NCBI GenBank assembly: GCA_964451955.1
Contig: CAYVKG010000006.1
Coordinates: 1-64,000, forward strand
Source of the DNA: JAPLNB01 sp964451955
GTDB taxonomy: Bacteria > Planctomycetota > Phycisphaerae > Tepidisphaerales > Tepidisphaeraceae
Direction: 5' to 3'
DNA length: 64,000 nucleotides
The notes under the pieces were generated by a model. It saw only the letters and a list, made by a program, of their open reading frames with translations. It ran no database searches and was not told where the DNA came from. Made by a program: the position numbers and the translations under genes. Positions 34,489-43,159 of the stretch are shown in pieces; position 1 is the first letter of the stretch; each line of letters begins with the position of its first letter.

Positions 34489-34940
34489 GGAAGCGATACC
34501 ACAGAAGTGATGAAGCGGCGTTAGCGGCGCAGCTGAAGGCGGAGGCGGATGCGGACGTGCCGCGTTATTCGTCGCTGTTGCATGAGCGGATCATGAGGCG
34601 GATCCGTGGGTCGGAGGTTCGGATTATGGAGCGGCGGGGTGGGTGGTTGAAATGGGGGTGGGGTTTGGCGGTGGCGGCGGGCATTGTGTTGGCGTTGTGG
34701 ATATGGGGAGGGGGGGCGGCGTGGTTTGGGCATGAGGGGCAGAGGCCGGTAGAGGTCGTGCAGACGAACGTACCGCCTGTGCCTGCGGTGGAGGAGTATG
34801 TGCATCGGACGGCGGTGGCGGCCCTGGCGCGGTTGGACGCGAAGATTGACGAGGGGAAGCTGGCGTATCTGGATGAAGATGCGATGCGGCTGGCGCGGTT
34901 TGTGTTGGATCAGGCGAGCGTGCTGCCGTTCGGCCGGTGA
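34485..34940 (+). CDS. one-pass membrane protein, candidate anti-sigma factor
   Basis: 151 aa. Cytosolic N-terminal part of about 58 residues (charged, helical), one membrane segment (WGWGLAVAAGIVLALWIWGG, about 59-79) and an outer C-terminal part of about 70 residues. Position and topology are those of an anti-sigma factor, and ATGA overlap with the sigma gene supports a joint function. However, the zinc-binding HxxxCxxC motif of most such proteins is absent; there are no cysteines at all. Function inferred from context only. Confidence 0.7.
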   Translation: MRKRYHRSDEAALAAQLKAEADADVPRYSSLLHERIMRRIRGSEVRIMERRGGWLKWGWGLAVAAGIVLALWIWGGGAAWFGHEGQRPVEVVQTNVPPVPAVEEYVHRTAVAALARLDAKIDEGKLAYLDEDAMRLARFVLDQASVLPFGR

Positions 34941-34992
34941 TTGTTGGGCGGGCAGGCGTGGGGGGAGTTAGAGAAGAGGAGATGGACGGCGC

Positions 34993-35832
34993 ATGTCTGA
35001 CGAGTGGTGGGACTGTGAGTCGGTGAGTTGTGAGGCGATGGGGGCGTGTTTTTGGGTGCGAGTGGTTCACGACGATCGAGCCTACGCGCGGCAAGCGATA
35101 GCGGCAGCGTTTGGGGAGCTGGGGCGGGTGGAGAATGCTCTGAGCCGGTTTGTGGAAGGGAGCGATGTTTGTCGGATCAATGGGCTTGGTCGCGGGGAGG
35201 CGGCGGTGGTGTTGCCTGAAACGATTCGGTGTTTACGAGTGGCGATGGGAGTGCAGAGGGAGACGAACGGGGCGTTTGACGTGTGTTTTGGGTCGGAGGT
35301 TGGTGGGGCAGGGTTGGAGGTGGATGAGGCGAATGGCGTGGTGGTGGCGCGGGATGATGGAGTGGAAGTGGATTTGGGTGGGATAGGGAAGGGTTTTGGG
35401 CTGGAGCGTATGGCGGAGGTGCTGAGGGACTGGGAGGTTGATCGGGCGGTGCTTTGCGCGGGCGGGAGCACGGTGCTTGCGATGGCGGGGCCGAGGGAGG
35501 GCGAGGGTTGGGTGGTCGAGGCAGGGGACGGAGAAAGGGGCATTCGGCGAGCGATTGCGCATCGGGCATTTAGCGGATCGGGGCGAGCGGTTCTTGGCGA
35601 CCACATCATTGATCCGCGTAGCGGGAAGGGGGCGGTGGGTTGGTGGAGGTGCTGGGCGGGCGCGGAAGATGCGGCGCGGGCCGATGCGTTATCGACGGCG
35701 TTTATGGTGATGGGTGAGGGGGAGATCCGGGCTTTTTGTCGGGCTCACGAGGGGGTATCGGCGTTTGTGGAGCGAGAAGGGTCAGACGCGGTGATGGTGA
35801 TAGCGGATTGCGAGGCAGGGGTCAGGCGGTGA
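34993..35832 (+). CDS. ApbE-like FAD:protein FMN transferase
   Basis: Transfers FMN from FAD to a threonine of target proteins such as Na+-NQR or RNF subunits. 279 aa with family motifs: SRFVEGSDVCRIN, LGGIGKGFGLERM (the conserved KG for FAD), CAGGSTVLAMAGP, GDHIIDPRSGK and DALSTAFMVMG with metal-binding Asp and Thr. It is shorter than typical ApbE (about 330 aa) and lacks a lipoprotein or export signal, suggesting a cytosolic form. GAGGAGA lies upstream of the ATG. 52 bases follow the sigma/membrane pair, so co-transcription is possible. Its 3' end overlaps the convergent oxidoreductase gene by 11 bases. Confidence 0.88.
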   Translation: MSDEWWDCESVSCEAMGACFWVRVVHDDRAYARQAIAAAFGELGRVENALSRFVEGSDVCRINGLGRGEAAVVLPETIRCLRVAMGVQRETNGAFDVCFGSEVGGAGLEVDEANGVVVARDDGVEVDLGGIGKGFGLERMAEVLRDWEVDRAVLCAGGSTVLAMAGPREGEGWVVEAGDGERGIRRAIAHRAFSGSGRAVLGDHIIDPRSGKGAVGWWRCWAGAEDAARADALSTAFMVMGEGEIRAFCRAHEGVSAFVEREGSDAVMVIADCEAGVRR

Positions 35833-37141
35833 AATCGGCCGGGGCGAGTTGGACTGCGGCGCGGGTTTGGAGTGACTGTGGGATCTTCCAGAGGACGGCT
35901 TCGGAAGCGAAGGCGACTTCGGCGGGGCAGTTGAGGGCGGCCTGGCCGCGGATGGCGGCGAAGAAGTTTTCGAGGTGGTATTGGTGAGGGGTTTTGTTGA
36001 GGGTGATGGGGATATCCCAGCGGGTGAGTTGGCCGGTTTCCTGGACCCTGATGGCGTTGGGGTCGGCGGGTTTGGTGGCGGCGTGGGTGGTGTTGGGTTG
36101 TTCTTTGTTGAGGTAGTTGAGGTTAACCCAGCGGTCCCAGTCGGGTGCGTGGGGTTCGCGGAAAATTTTGGTGCCGCGGGCATCTTCGGAGATGCGAATG
36201 GATCCGAGGGGCCCCATGAAGTGCTCACAGGGTCCGCCGCCCGCGCTGGTGGTGGTGAGGATCTGGAAACTGGCGCGGACGAGGCCTGCGCATGTGTGGT
36301 ATTCGGCGATGAGCATGAGGTTGTCGGCGTGGTCACGCTGTTTGTAGTAGTCGAGGCCTGCGGAAGCGAAGATGGAGTGGGGTTTGGCATCGAGGAACCA
36401 ATTGGCGACGTCGATCTGATGGACGCCGAGGTCGGCGAAAAGGCCGGGGGTGTATTTGCGGAAATGTCGCCAATTGCGGAATTCGTGCATGGAGGCGTAG
36501 CCGAGGCGTTGGAGATCCTGGTCGGCGATGATGGCTCGCTTTGGGAAGCCGAGGTCTTCGCGGAGGGGCGTGGTCCACTGGCTGTTGATATGTGTCAGGG
36601 GGCCGGTGAGGTTAGCTTCGGCGAGGAGCCTGTTTTTGACGTGGAGGTAACGGGGATTGGATCGGCGTTGGTATCCGATCTGGAGGAGGCGTTTGGCTTG
36701 TCTGGCGGCGAGGATGATCTGGCGGGCGGCGTGTGGGGAGTCGGCGGACGGTTTTTCGCAGTAGACGTGGAGGCCGGCGTTGAGGCAGGCGAGGGTGTGA
36801 GGAGCGTGGAGGAAATCGGGGGTGGCGATGATGGCGGCGTGGAGGTTTTTTTCATTTTGCAGGAGTTCGGTGAGGTCGGCGTATTCGGAGGCTTTGTGTT
36901 TGTAGATGTCGAGGAAGTCGATAGCGGGTTTGCGGCGGTAGGGCCAGACATCGCAGACGGCGCGGAGGTTGAGGTGTGGGATAGCGACGGCGGCCTGCAT
37001 GAGAGTGCGTCCCTGTTCGCCGAGGCCGACGAGAGCGACGTTGATTGGATCGGCGGTTGGGGCTGCAGGGGTGGATTGGGAGGCGAGCAGGAGGCCTGTG
37101 GTGGCGGCGGCGGAGGATTGGAGGAATTGGCGGCGGTTCAT
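35822..37141 (-). CDS. Tat-exported Gfo/Idh/MocA family oxidoreductase
   Basis: 439 aa starting at ATG 37141; longer in-frame upstream reading overlaps the neighbouring gene and is spurious. The N-terminus MNRRQFLQSSAAATTG is a twin-arginine signal. The NAD-binding Rossmann fold follows (INVALVGLGEQGRTLMQ), then the family signature HVYCEKPSADSPHAARQI with the catalytic-site EKP. The C-terminal beta-sheet domain contains DLGVHQIDVANWFLDAKP. Such proteins act on sugars or inositols and travel with their cofactor via Tat. Last gene of a three-gene minus operon, 28 bases after the TIM-barrel gene. Confidence 0.88.
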   Translation of the reverse strand: MNRRQFLQSSAAATTGLLLASQSTPAAPTADPINVALVGLGEQGRTLMQAAVAIPHLNLRAVCDVWPYRRKPAIDFLDIYKHKASEYADLTELLQNEKNLHAAIIATPDFLHAPHTLACLNAGLHVYCEKPSADSPHAARQIILAARQAKRLLQIGYQRRSNPRYLHVKNRLLAEANLTGPLTHINSQWTTPLREDLGFPKRAIIADQDLQRLGYASMHEFRNWRHFRKYTPGLFADLGVHQIDVANWFLDAKPHSIFASAGLDYYKQRDHADNLMLIAEYHTCAGLVRASFQILTTTSAGGGPCEHFMGPLGSIRISEDARGTKIFREPHAPDWDRWVNLNYLNKEQPNTTHAATKPADPNAIRVQETGQLTRWDIPITLNKTPHQYHLENFFAAIRGQAALNCPAEVAFASEAVLWKIPQSLQTRAAVQLAPADFTA

Positions 37142-37169
37142 GGGGATGATGTCTCCGAGTGATTGAGGT

Positions 37170-38030
37170 TCATTCGCGGGTGAGTTTGTGCCAAGCGGCG
37201 ATTGACTGGGAGAGGTGTTGGCGTGCATCGCCGGGCAGGCCGTAGCATTGCAGTCCGATGGGACCGGTGTAACCGATGTCTTTGAGGGTGGTGAGGAATG
37301 CCGGCATGTTGAAGCTGCCATGGCCGAGGGGCTGGATCCAGTTGCCTGTGCCGGATTGGATCTGATCGGCGGAGTCGGATCCGGAGATGGAGACGGCGAG
37401 GAGGTGGGGTTTGATGGATTGGAGGGTAGGGCGGAGGTTTTTCTCGGAGTCGGTGGCGAGGTAGTGGCAGAGGTTGAACATGATGCCGACGGTGGGGCGT
37501 TTGAGCTGTTTGAGGAGTCGGAGGGCGTCGGAAGGTCGTTCGAGCCAGTCGCCGCGGTGGGGATAGAGGGCGAGTCGGGTGCCGTGTGGGGAGCAGAGGT
37601 CGGCGATTTCGTTGATGAGGTTGAGGGCCCGTGGATCGAAGGCGGAGTCGGAGGGCTTTTGTCCGCTGATGATGAGAGCCAGCATTGTTGGGCGATTGTG
37701 GAGGAGTGGCAGGAGCTGTTTGAGGCGAGGGTCGTAAGGTTCCTTGGCCTGGTGGGAGAGGTCGATTCGGATGTAGATCTGGAAGAGGGTAAGGGCGTGT
37801 TGGTCGAGTGATTCAAGTCGGTGGGCGAGTTGGTCGAGCCAGAGGTGGCCACAGCCGTCGTAGCCGAGTTCTTTGAGGAGTGAGGCCTGTTGTTGGAGAG
37901 AGCGTTTTTGGGAGTCGTGGGTGTCGAAGCAGAAGGCGAAGAAGGGCCAGGGAGGAGGTTTTTGTGTCGCGGGGCGTGGCGCGGCGGCGAGGAGGGTTAC
38001 GGCAAGTAGGGGAAGGAGGCGATTGAACAT
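37170..38030 (-). CDS. exported xylose-isomerase-like TIM-barrel protein
   Basis: 286 aa with a short signal peptide (MFNRLLPLLAVTLLAAAP). The rest is a sugar phosphate isomerase/epimerase-type (AP-endonuclease family 2) TIM barrel: LLKELGYDGCGHLW, LALYPHRGDWLERPSDALRL, VGIMFNLCHYLAT, and a C-terminal GPIGLQCYGLPGD. Metal-binding His and Glu/Asp positions look partly kept (HRGD, NLCH). Likely epimerises or isomerises sugars made by the neighbouring oxidoreductase; inference from family and context. Gaps of 27 and 28 bases to its neighbours place it in one operon. Confidence 0.82.
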   Translation of the reverse strand: MFNRLLPLLAVTLLAAAPRPATQKPPPWPFFAFCFDTHDSQKRSLQQQASLLKELGYDGCGHLWLDQLAHRLESLDQHALTLFQIYIRIDLSHQAKEPYDPRLKQLLPLLHNRPTMLALIISGQKPSDSAFDPRALNLINEIADLCSPHGTRLALYPHRGDWLERPSDALRLLKQLKRPTVGIMFNLCHYLATDSEKNLRPTLQSIKPHLLAVSISGSDSADQIQSGTGNWIQPLGHGSFNMPAFLTTLKDIGYTGPIGLQCYGLPGDARQHLSQSIAAWHKLTRE

Positions 38031-38057
38031 GGTTTGATTGGTTGAGAGGGGCCGGGG

Positions 38058-38996
38058 TTATGCTCGCCAGGGGCGTGAGCGTTGGGGGAGGGTTGCGAGG
38101 ACGCGTTTGGCGATGGCGACATCCTCGGCGATTTCGAAATCGAACATACCGGCGAGGCTGAAGTCTGCGCCGTTGGAGAAGACATAGCGGAAGGCGTCTT
38201 CGGGTGGTATTGCGCCGGCGGCCATGACTTTGAAGGAGATCCAGGGTATTTGGACGGAATTCATGAAGGCGATGGTTTCGTCGGGGTTTTTGCACCACAT
38301 GGAATCGTGGTTGAGTTTGGCGGAGGGGTAATTATGGTGGTGCAGAGTCTTGATGTAGAAGTCGGCGGGGACTTTGGCCTTTTCGCATTCCTGGATGACG
38401 ACGAGCTCGTGGGCGCCGACGCCGCAGGGGACGCCGAGGGACTTAGCGGTTTGGACGGCTTTGGCGATGACGGAGACCTTTCCGGTGGCGGCGAGGCCGT
38501 CGGCCTGAACGCCCCAGACGTAGACGGCATCGGCGCCGTCGTCGACCATTTGCTGGAGGGATTTGGCGTATTCGGTGGGGTTTTCGATATTGGCGGTTGA
38601 GCAGATGATCCACTGCATTTTTCCCTTGCGCTTGTCGCGGTATCGCTTCATCATGCCGAGCACGTTGGGGGCGGTGTGGATCACAAGGGTGTTGACGCCA
38701 TGGGCTTCGGCCAGGGCCATGGTATCGAAGATTTTTTCTTCGGTGTTGTAGGCTTTGGTGAGGTTGTAGACGTACTTGAGGTCGCGCGAGTGGGTGTAGT
38801 GGGTGAGGAGGTTTCCGCCGAGGAGAATGCGTCCGATCTGGAGGTTGCCGATTTTTCCGAAGGGAAGTCCTTGGGCGGGGGCGGGAGGCGGCGATTGCGC
38901 GGAGACCGACTGGGCCGTTTTCAGAGCGAGAGCGGCGCTAGTGGAGGCCAAGACGGCGGACTTGATGAAGCTGCGACGATCGGTGTCGAACGACAT
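38058..38996 (-). CDS. Tat-exported TIM-barrel protein, aldo/keto-reductase-like
   Basis: 312 aa from ATG 38996, fixed by AAGGAC upstream and by the twin-arginine signal MSFDTDRRSFIKSAVLASTS. The remainder looks like a TIM-barrel related to aldo/keto reductases: IGRILLGGNLLTHYTHSRDL, GVNTLVIHTAPN, MQWIICSTA, GADAVYVWGVQAD, GVPCGVGAHE and a C-terminal FDFEIAEDVAIAKRVL. The classical tetrad cannot be assigned confidently, so it may not be a true reductase. First gene of the operon with the TIM-barrel isomerase and the Gfo/Idh/MocA oxidoreductase. Confidence 0.75.
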   Translation of the reverse strand: MSFDTDRRSFIKSAVLASTSAALALKTAQSVSAQSPPPAPAQGLPFGKIGNLQIGRILLGGNLLTHYTHSRDLKYVYNLTKAYNTEEKIFDTMALAEAHGVNTLVIHTAPNVLGMMKRYRDKRKGKMQWIICSTANIENPTEYAKSLQQMVDDGADAVYVWGVQADGLAATGKVSVIAKAVQTAKSLGVPCGVGAHELVVIQECEKAKVPADFYIKTLHHHNYPSAKLNHDSMWCKNPDETIAFMNSVQIPWISFKVMAAGAIPPEDAFRYVFSNGADFSLAGMFDFEIAEDVAIAKRVLATLPQRSRPWRA

Positions 38997-39381
38997 GATG
39001 TGTCCTTTCGGGAAATGCTGCTGTGCCAGCCCGGTGGATACGATTGTCGAACCTCTAGAGTGTACCACATGGGCGAGCGGGATGTTGCGTGTCGGATAGA
39101 TGGCAAAGGGTCGATTGTTGGGCATTGAGGAGGTAGGATGGAGGGGTCGGAGGTCAGTTCATGGTCTTGGCGGCAAGTTGGTTGGGCTGTGTCGCGATGG
39201 GGGTTGGGGGCGCGAGAGGGATGGCATTGGCGTGGCAGGTCGGCGGCTTGCCGTGGCGGTGGGGGTGGAACCGCAGATGCGGGTGGGGGTGTTTGAGGGG
39301 CTTGACTAGTGGGCGGTTCTTGACTGGGGGTATGGTGTGGCCGGCAGGCAACGACGAATCGCGTGACCCTTACGGAGCTGG
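38997..39381. other. divergent intergenic region
   Basis: Lies between the minus-strand Tat operon and the plus-strand rhamnosidase gene. It contains two copies of TTGACT (39302-39307 and 39320-39325) but no -10 box at a suitable distance, and on the minus strand a TACACT that could serve as a -10 for the Tat operon. No gene or stable hairpin was recognised. Confidence 0.3.
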
Positions 39382-42300
39382 ATGACGATGAGACACTTGG
39401 TTTTCGCGTGGTGGTGTGGCGTTGCAGTGATGGTGGGTTGTCTGGCGTCGTGCTCGCCGGTTTCGCGGACGGACAGTCCGGCGAATCTGGAAGAGCGATT
39501 TGTTCGGCCGCCCGAATCGGCGAAGCCCTGGGTGTATTGGTTTTGGCTGAACAGCAACATCACGCGGGCGGGGATAACGGCGGACCTGGAGGCGATGAAG
39601 CGAGTGGGGATTGGCGGGGTTTTGATCATGGAGGTGGATCAGGGGGCGCCGGTGGGGGATGCGCCGTTTGCGGGGGATAGGTGGCGGGAACTGTTCAAGT
39701 TTGTCTGCTCGGAGGCGGACCGGTTGGGGCTGAAGGTGAACATGAACAACGACGCCGGCTGGTGCGGGAGCGGCGGGCCCTGGATCACTCCGGAGCTGTC
39801 GATGCAGAAAGTGGTGTGGACGGAGACGCCGGTGGCGGGTCCCACGAGATTTGAAGCGGCGTTGTCGCAGCCGAAGGCGACGGCGGACTATTATCGCGAC
39901 ATCGCGGTATTCGCGTTCCCGACGCCTCCCGGTCAGGCGGCGATCTCTCATTTGCGGGGAAAGACCGCGGAGATCCGACAGGAGATACCGCTGCGTTCGA
40001 GGTATGCTGAGTTGCCGGCGGATGCGGTTATTCCGCGAGGGCGTATCGTCGACTTGAGTGGGAGATTGGGCGCTGACGGACGGCTGGCGTGGGATGTACC
40101 GGCGGGTCAATGGACGATTTTGCGGATGGGGCACACGAGCACTGGGGCGACCAACGCCCCATCGCCGGCGAGTGGTCGAGGCCTGGAGTGCGACAAGCTC
40201 TCGAAGTTGGCGGCGGAGGCGCATTTTGCGGGCCTGATGGGCAAGATCATCGCGGACAGCAAGTCGCTGACGGGGGAGGACAAGGCGTTGGTTGCGATGC
40301 ACATCGATAGTTGGGAGGTGGGGTCGCAGAACTGGACTCCTCGGTTTCGGGAGGAGTTCATGCGGCTGCGAGGCTACGACCCCCTGCCGTACCTTCCGGT
40401 GATGGCGGGTTGCGTGGTGGACAGTCTGGAGGTGTCGGAGCGATTTTTGTGGGACGTTCGGCAGACGGTGAGCGACCTGACGATTTCGAACTATGCGGGG
40501 CACATGAGGGAACTGGCGAGGCGCCATGGGATCCGGCTGTCGATCGAGGCGTATGATGGGACGTGCGACGACATGACGTATGCGGGTCAGGCGGACGAGC
40601 CGATGGGGGAGTTTTGGTCGTATGCGCCGTATGCGGGATGGGAGTGGTGCATTGAGATGGCGTCGGCTGCGCACGTTTATGGGAAGCCGATTCTTGGTGC
40701 GGAGGCATTCACGGCGACGGATGCGGAGAGATGGCTGGCGCATCCGGGTTCGATCAAGGCGATGGGGGACTGGGCGTTTTGCCAGGGGATCAACCGGTTT
40801 GTCTTTCATCGTTACGCGATGCAGCCGTGGCTGGACCGAAAGCCCGGGATGTCGATGGGACCATGGGGTCTGCACTACGAGCGAACGCAGACGTGGTGGG
40901 AGCAGTCTGCGGCGTGGCACCAGTATCTGTCGCGATGCCAGGCGGTTCTGCAGCGAGGCCGATTTGTGGCGGACATATGTTTTCTGGAGCCTGAAAACGG
41001 AGCGCAGCGATTCAGGGCGCCGATCAAATCGGGTCGCGACCGACCCGGGTACAACTTTGACGGATGCACACCCGAGGTGGTGCTGACGCGGATGAAAGTG
41101 AAAGACGGTCGTCTGGTTCTTCCGGACGGGATGAATTATCGGGTTCTGGTGCTGCCGCAAGTGCCGGCGATGAGGCCCGAGCTTTTGCGGAGGATCAAGG
41201 AGCTTGTAAAGGATGGGGCGACCGTAGTGGGTGGTCCACCGGCGAAGTCGCCGAGTTTGACGAACTATCCCGCGTGTGATGAGGAGGTTCGGTCACTGGT
41301 GGCGGAGCTCTGGGGAACGGGGGAGTCGCCTGAGGGGTTGACGGAGCGGCGAGTTGGGAAAGGCCGGATCTTCTGGGGTGGCGAGTTTCGGGGTGCTCCT
41401 GAACTCCCCGCGGAGGCGGCGAGTTCTCTGGGGTCGGGGAAGTGGATCTGGCGGAACGAGGGGGATCCGGCGTTGCGGGCGCCGGCGGCCAAGCGGCTAT
41501 TTCGCCGGTCGTTTGTGATCGACTCTGCCTCGCCGATTTCGTCGGCGCGGCTGGTGATGACAGCGGACAACTCGTTTGAGTGTTTTGTCAACGGGCGTCT
41601 AGCGGGGTCAGGAGACAACTTTGGTAGGATGTACGAGATGAGCGTTGGGGGAATGCTCAAGCGCGGTGCGAACCTGATTGCGGTGGCGGCGGTAAACGCC
41701 ACGCAGGAACCGAATCCGGCCGGACTGATCGGCTCGCTGACGATCATGTACGCCGACGGCCGGAAGGAGGAGATTGCGACGGATGGCAGTTGGGAGTCGG
41801 CGACGGTGTCTGGGGAGTCATGGACGACGGAGGCTGGTGCGGGTGGGGACTGGGCGGGAGTGAAGGTGCTTGGTCCGGTGGGCATGAGCCCGTGGGGCCA
41901 GATCCAGGACTCATTGCCGTCGGTGGATCCGACGCCGGACATTGCCGTTTTGGGACGGATGCTAGGGGGCATGGGCGTGACGCCGGATTTTGCCAGCGAA
42001 ACGGGTAGCGGCGCGGCCCTTCGGTACATTCACAAGACGATAGGGGGGAGCGAGGTGTATTTTGTTGCGAACGGAACCGCGGAAGCGGTTGATGCGATCT
42101 GCTCGTTCCGTGTGTGTGGGATGCGTCCGGAGCTTTGGTGGCCGGAGACGGGCCGGATGGAGCAGGTGGCGGCGTACGATGAGAGTGGGCAGTGCACTCG
42201 CTTGCCGATCAGGCTGGAAGCGAGCGGGTCGGTGTTTGTGGTTTTCCGTCAAGCGTCAAGTCCATTGCCGGGGCGGGTTGTGCGAGCGACCCGTAATGGG

Positions 42301-43056
42301 CGGTTGATTTTCGATCTGGCTTCAAAGGGGGCGACGTCGGAGGCGGTTGCGGAGGAGGGTGGGGTGAGTTCGCTGTCGCGCACTCGGGAGGGGGCGATTC
42401 GGGTTTGCGCGACGCAGCCGGGGGATTACGAGCTGACGACGGGGTCGGGGCAGGCGGTGAAATTCCATATTGAAGCATTGCCGAAGCCGATGGAATTGAA
42501 GGGGCCGTGGGAGTTGCAGTTTGCGTCGGGGCTTGGCGCGCCTGAGCGGATCAAGCTGGATTCGCTGATTTCGTGGAGCAAGCACGGGGATGACGGGGTG
42601 AAGTATTTTTCGGGCGCTGCGACGTATCGCAAGCGGTTCGAGCTGTCTGGGGAGATGACAGGCAAGGGCAGGCGGATCACGCTGGACCTAGGCAAGGTGG
42701 AGGTCATGGCGGAGGTGAGGGTGAACGGGAAGGATCTGGGGGTTTTGTGGAAATCGCCGTACGTTGTGGACATTACGGGTTCTGCGAAAGCGGGAGAGAA
42801 CGATCTGGAGATCAAGGTGACGAACCTATGGATCAATCGGCAGATTGGGGATGAGCAGTTGCCGGAGGACAGCGATCGCAACCCCAACGGCACGCTCAAG
42901 GCGTGGCCGAAGTGGCTGGAGGAGGAGAAGCCAAGTCCCACGGGGCGATTGACGTTTACGAGTTGGCGGCTGTGGAAGAAGGGTGATGCGCCGGTGGATT
43001 CGGGTCTGCTTGGTCCGGTTGTGATTCGAGCGGCCGAGGTATTGGAGGTCAAGTAG
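39382..43056 (+). CDS. lipoprotein GH106-type alpha-L-rhamnosidase-like glycoside hydrolase
   Basis: 1224 aa. N-terminal lipoprotein signal with lipobox LASC (Cys 24), so probably membrane-anchored. The start of the mature enzyme, RPPESAKPWVYWFWLNSNIT then ADLEAMKRVGIGGVLIMEVD, and GLKVNMNNDAGWCGSGGPWI are the pattern of the GH106/large-rhamnosidase group (TIM barrel then beta domains). Later come two galactose-binding/GH2 sugar-binding-like beta domains (residues about 690-790 and 1085-1200, the last with GKVEVMAEVRVNGKDLGVLW). GH106 enzymes remove L-rhamnose from pectic rhamnogalacturonans; specificity here unproved. ATG 39382 has GGAG 4 bases upstream; ATG 39388 is an alternative. The GH32-type gene follows after 103 bases. 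Confidence 0.85.
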   Translation: MTMRHLVFAWWCGVAVMVGCLASCSPVSRTDSPANLEERFVRPPESAKPWVYWFWLNSNITRAGITADLEAMKRVGIGGVLIMEVDQGAPVGDAPFAGDRWRELFKFVCSEADRLGLKVNMNNDAGWCGSGGPWITPELSMQKVVWTETPVAGPTRFEAALSQPKATADYYRDIAVFAFPTPPGQAAISHLRGKTAEIRQEIPLRSRYAELPADAVIPRGRIVDLSGRLGADGRLAWDVPAGQWTILRMGHTSTGATNAPSPASGRGLECDKLSKLAAEAHFAGLMGKIIADSKSLTGEDKALVAMHIDSWEVGSQNWTPRFREEFMRLRGYDPLPYLPVMAGCVVDSLEVSERFLWDVRQTVSDLTISNYAGHMRELARRHGIRLSIEAYDGTCDDMTYAGQADEPMGEFWSYAPYAGWEWCIEMASAAHVYGKPILGAEAFTATDAERWLAHPGSIKAMGDWAFCQGINRFVFHRYAMQPWLDRKPGMSMGPWGLHYERTQTWWEQSAAWHQYLSRCQAVLQRGRFVADICFLEPENGAQRFRAPIKSGRDRPGYNFDGCTPEVVLTRMKVKDGRLVLPDGMNYRVLVLPQVPAMRPELLRRIKELVKDGATVVGGPPAKSPSLTNYPACDEEVRSLVAELWGTGESPEGLTERRVGKGRIFWGGEFRGAPELPAEAASSLGSGKWIWRNEGDPALRAPAAKRLFRRSFVIDSASPISSARLVMTADNSFECFVNGRLAGSGDNFGRMYEMSVGGMLKRGANLIAVAAVNATQEPNPAGLIGSLTIMYADGRKEEIATDGSWESATVSGESWTTEAGAGGDWAGVKVLGPVGMSPWGQIQDSLPSVDPTPDIAVLGRMLGGMGVTPDFASETGSGAALRYIHKTIGGSEVYFVANGTAEAVDAICSFRVCGMRPELWWPETGRMEQVAAYDESGQCTRLPIRLEASGSVFVVFRQASSPLPGRVVRATRNGRLIFDLASKGATSEAVAEEGGVSSLSRTREGAIRVCATQPGDYELTTGSGQAVKFHIEALPKPMELKGPWELQFASGLGAPERIKLDSLISWSKHGDDGVKYFSGAATYRKRFELSGEMTGKGRRITLDLGKVEVMAEVRVNGKDLGVLWKSPYVVDITGSAKAGENDLEIKVTNLWINRQIGDEQLPEDSDRNPNGTLKAWPKWLEEEKPSPTGRLTFTSWRLWKKGDAPVDSGLLGPVVIRAAEVLEVK

Positions 43057-43159
43057 GCGGTTTTTGGGTGGGGATCGGAGTGGGCGTGTGGCGAGGGGCG
43101 GGGTTGTGGCGGGGCGTGTGGCCCTGGGTCCGGTACGATTTGTGCGTTGAAAGAGCACC

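Noticed and set aside
39370..41160. 596-codon minus-strand frame under the rhamnosidase gene
   Set aside because: Arg/Pro/His-rich shadow without domains; the plus-strand product has signal peptide, lipobox and GH106 features.
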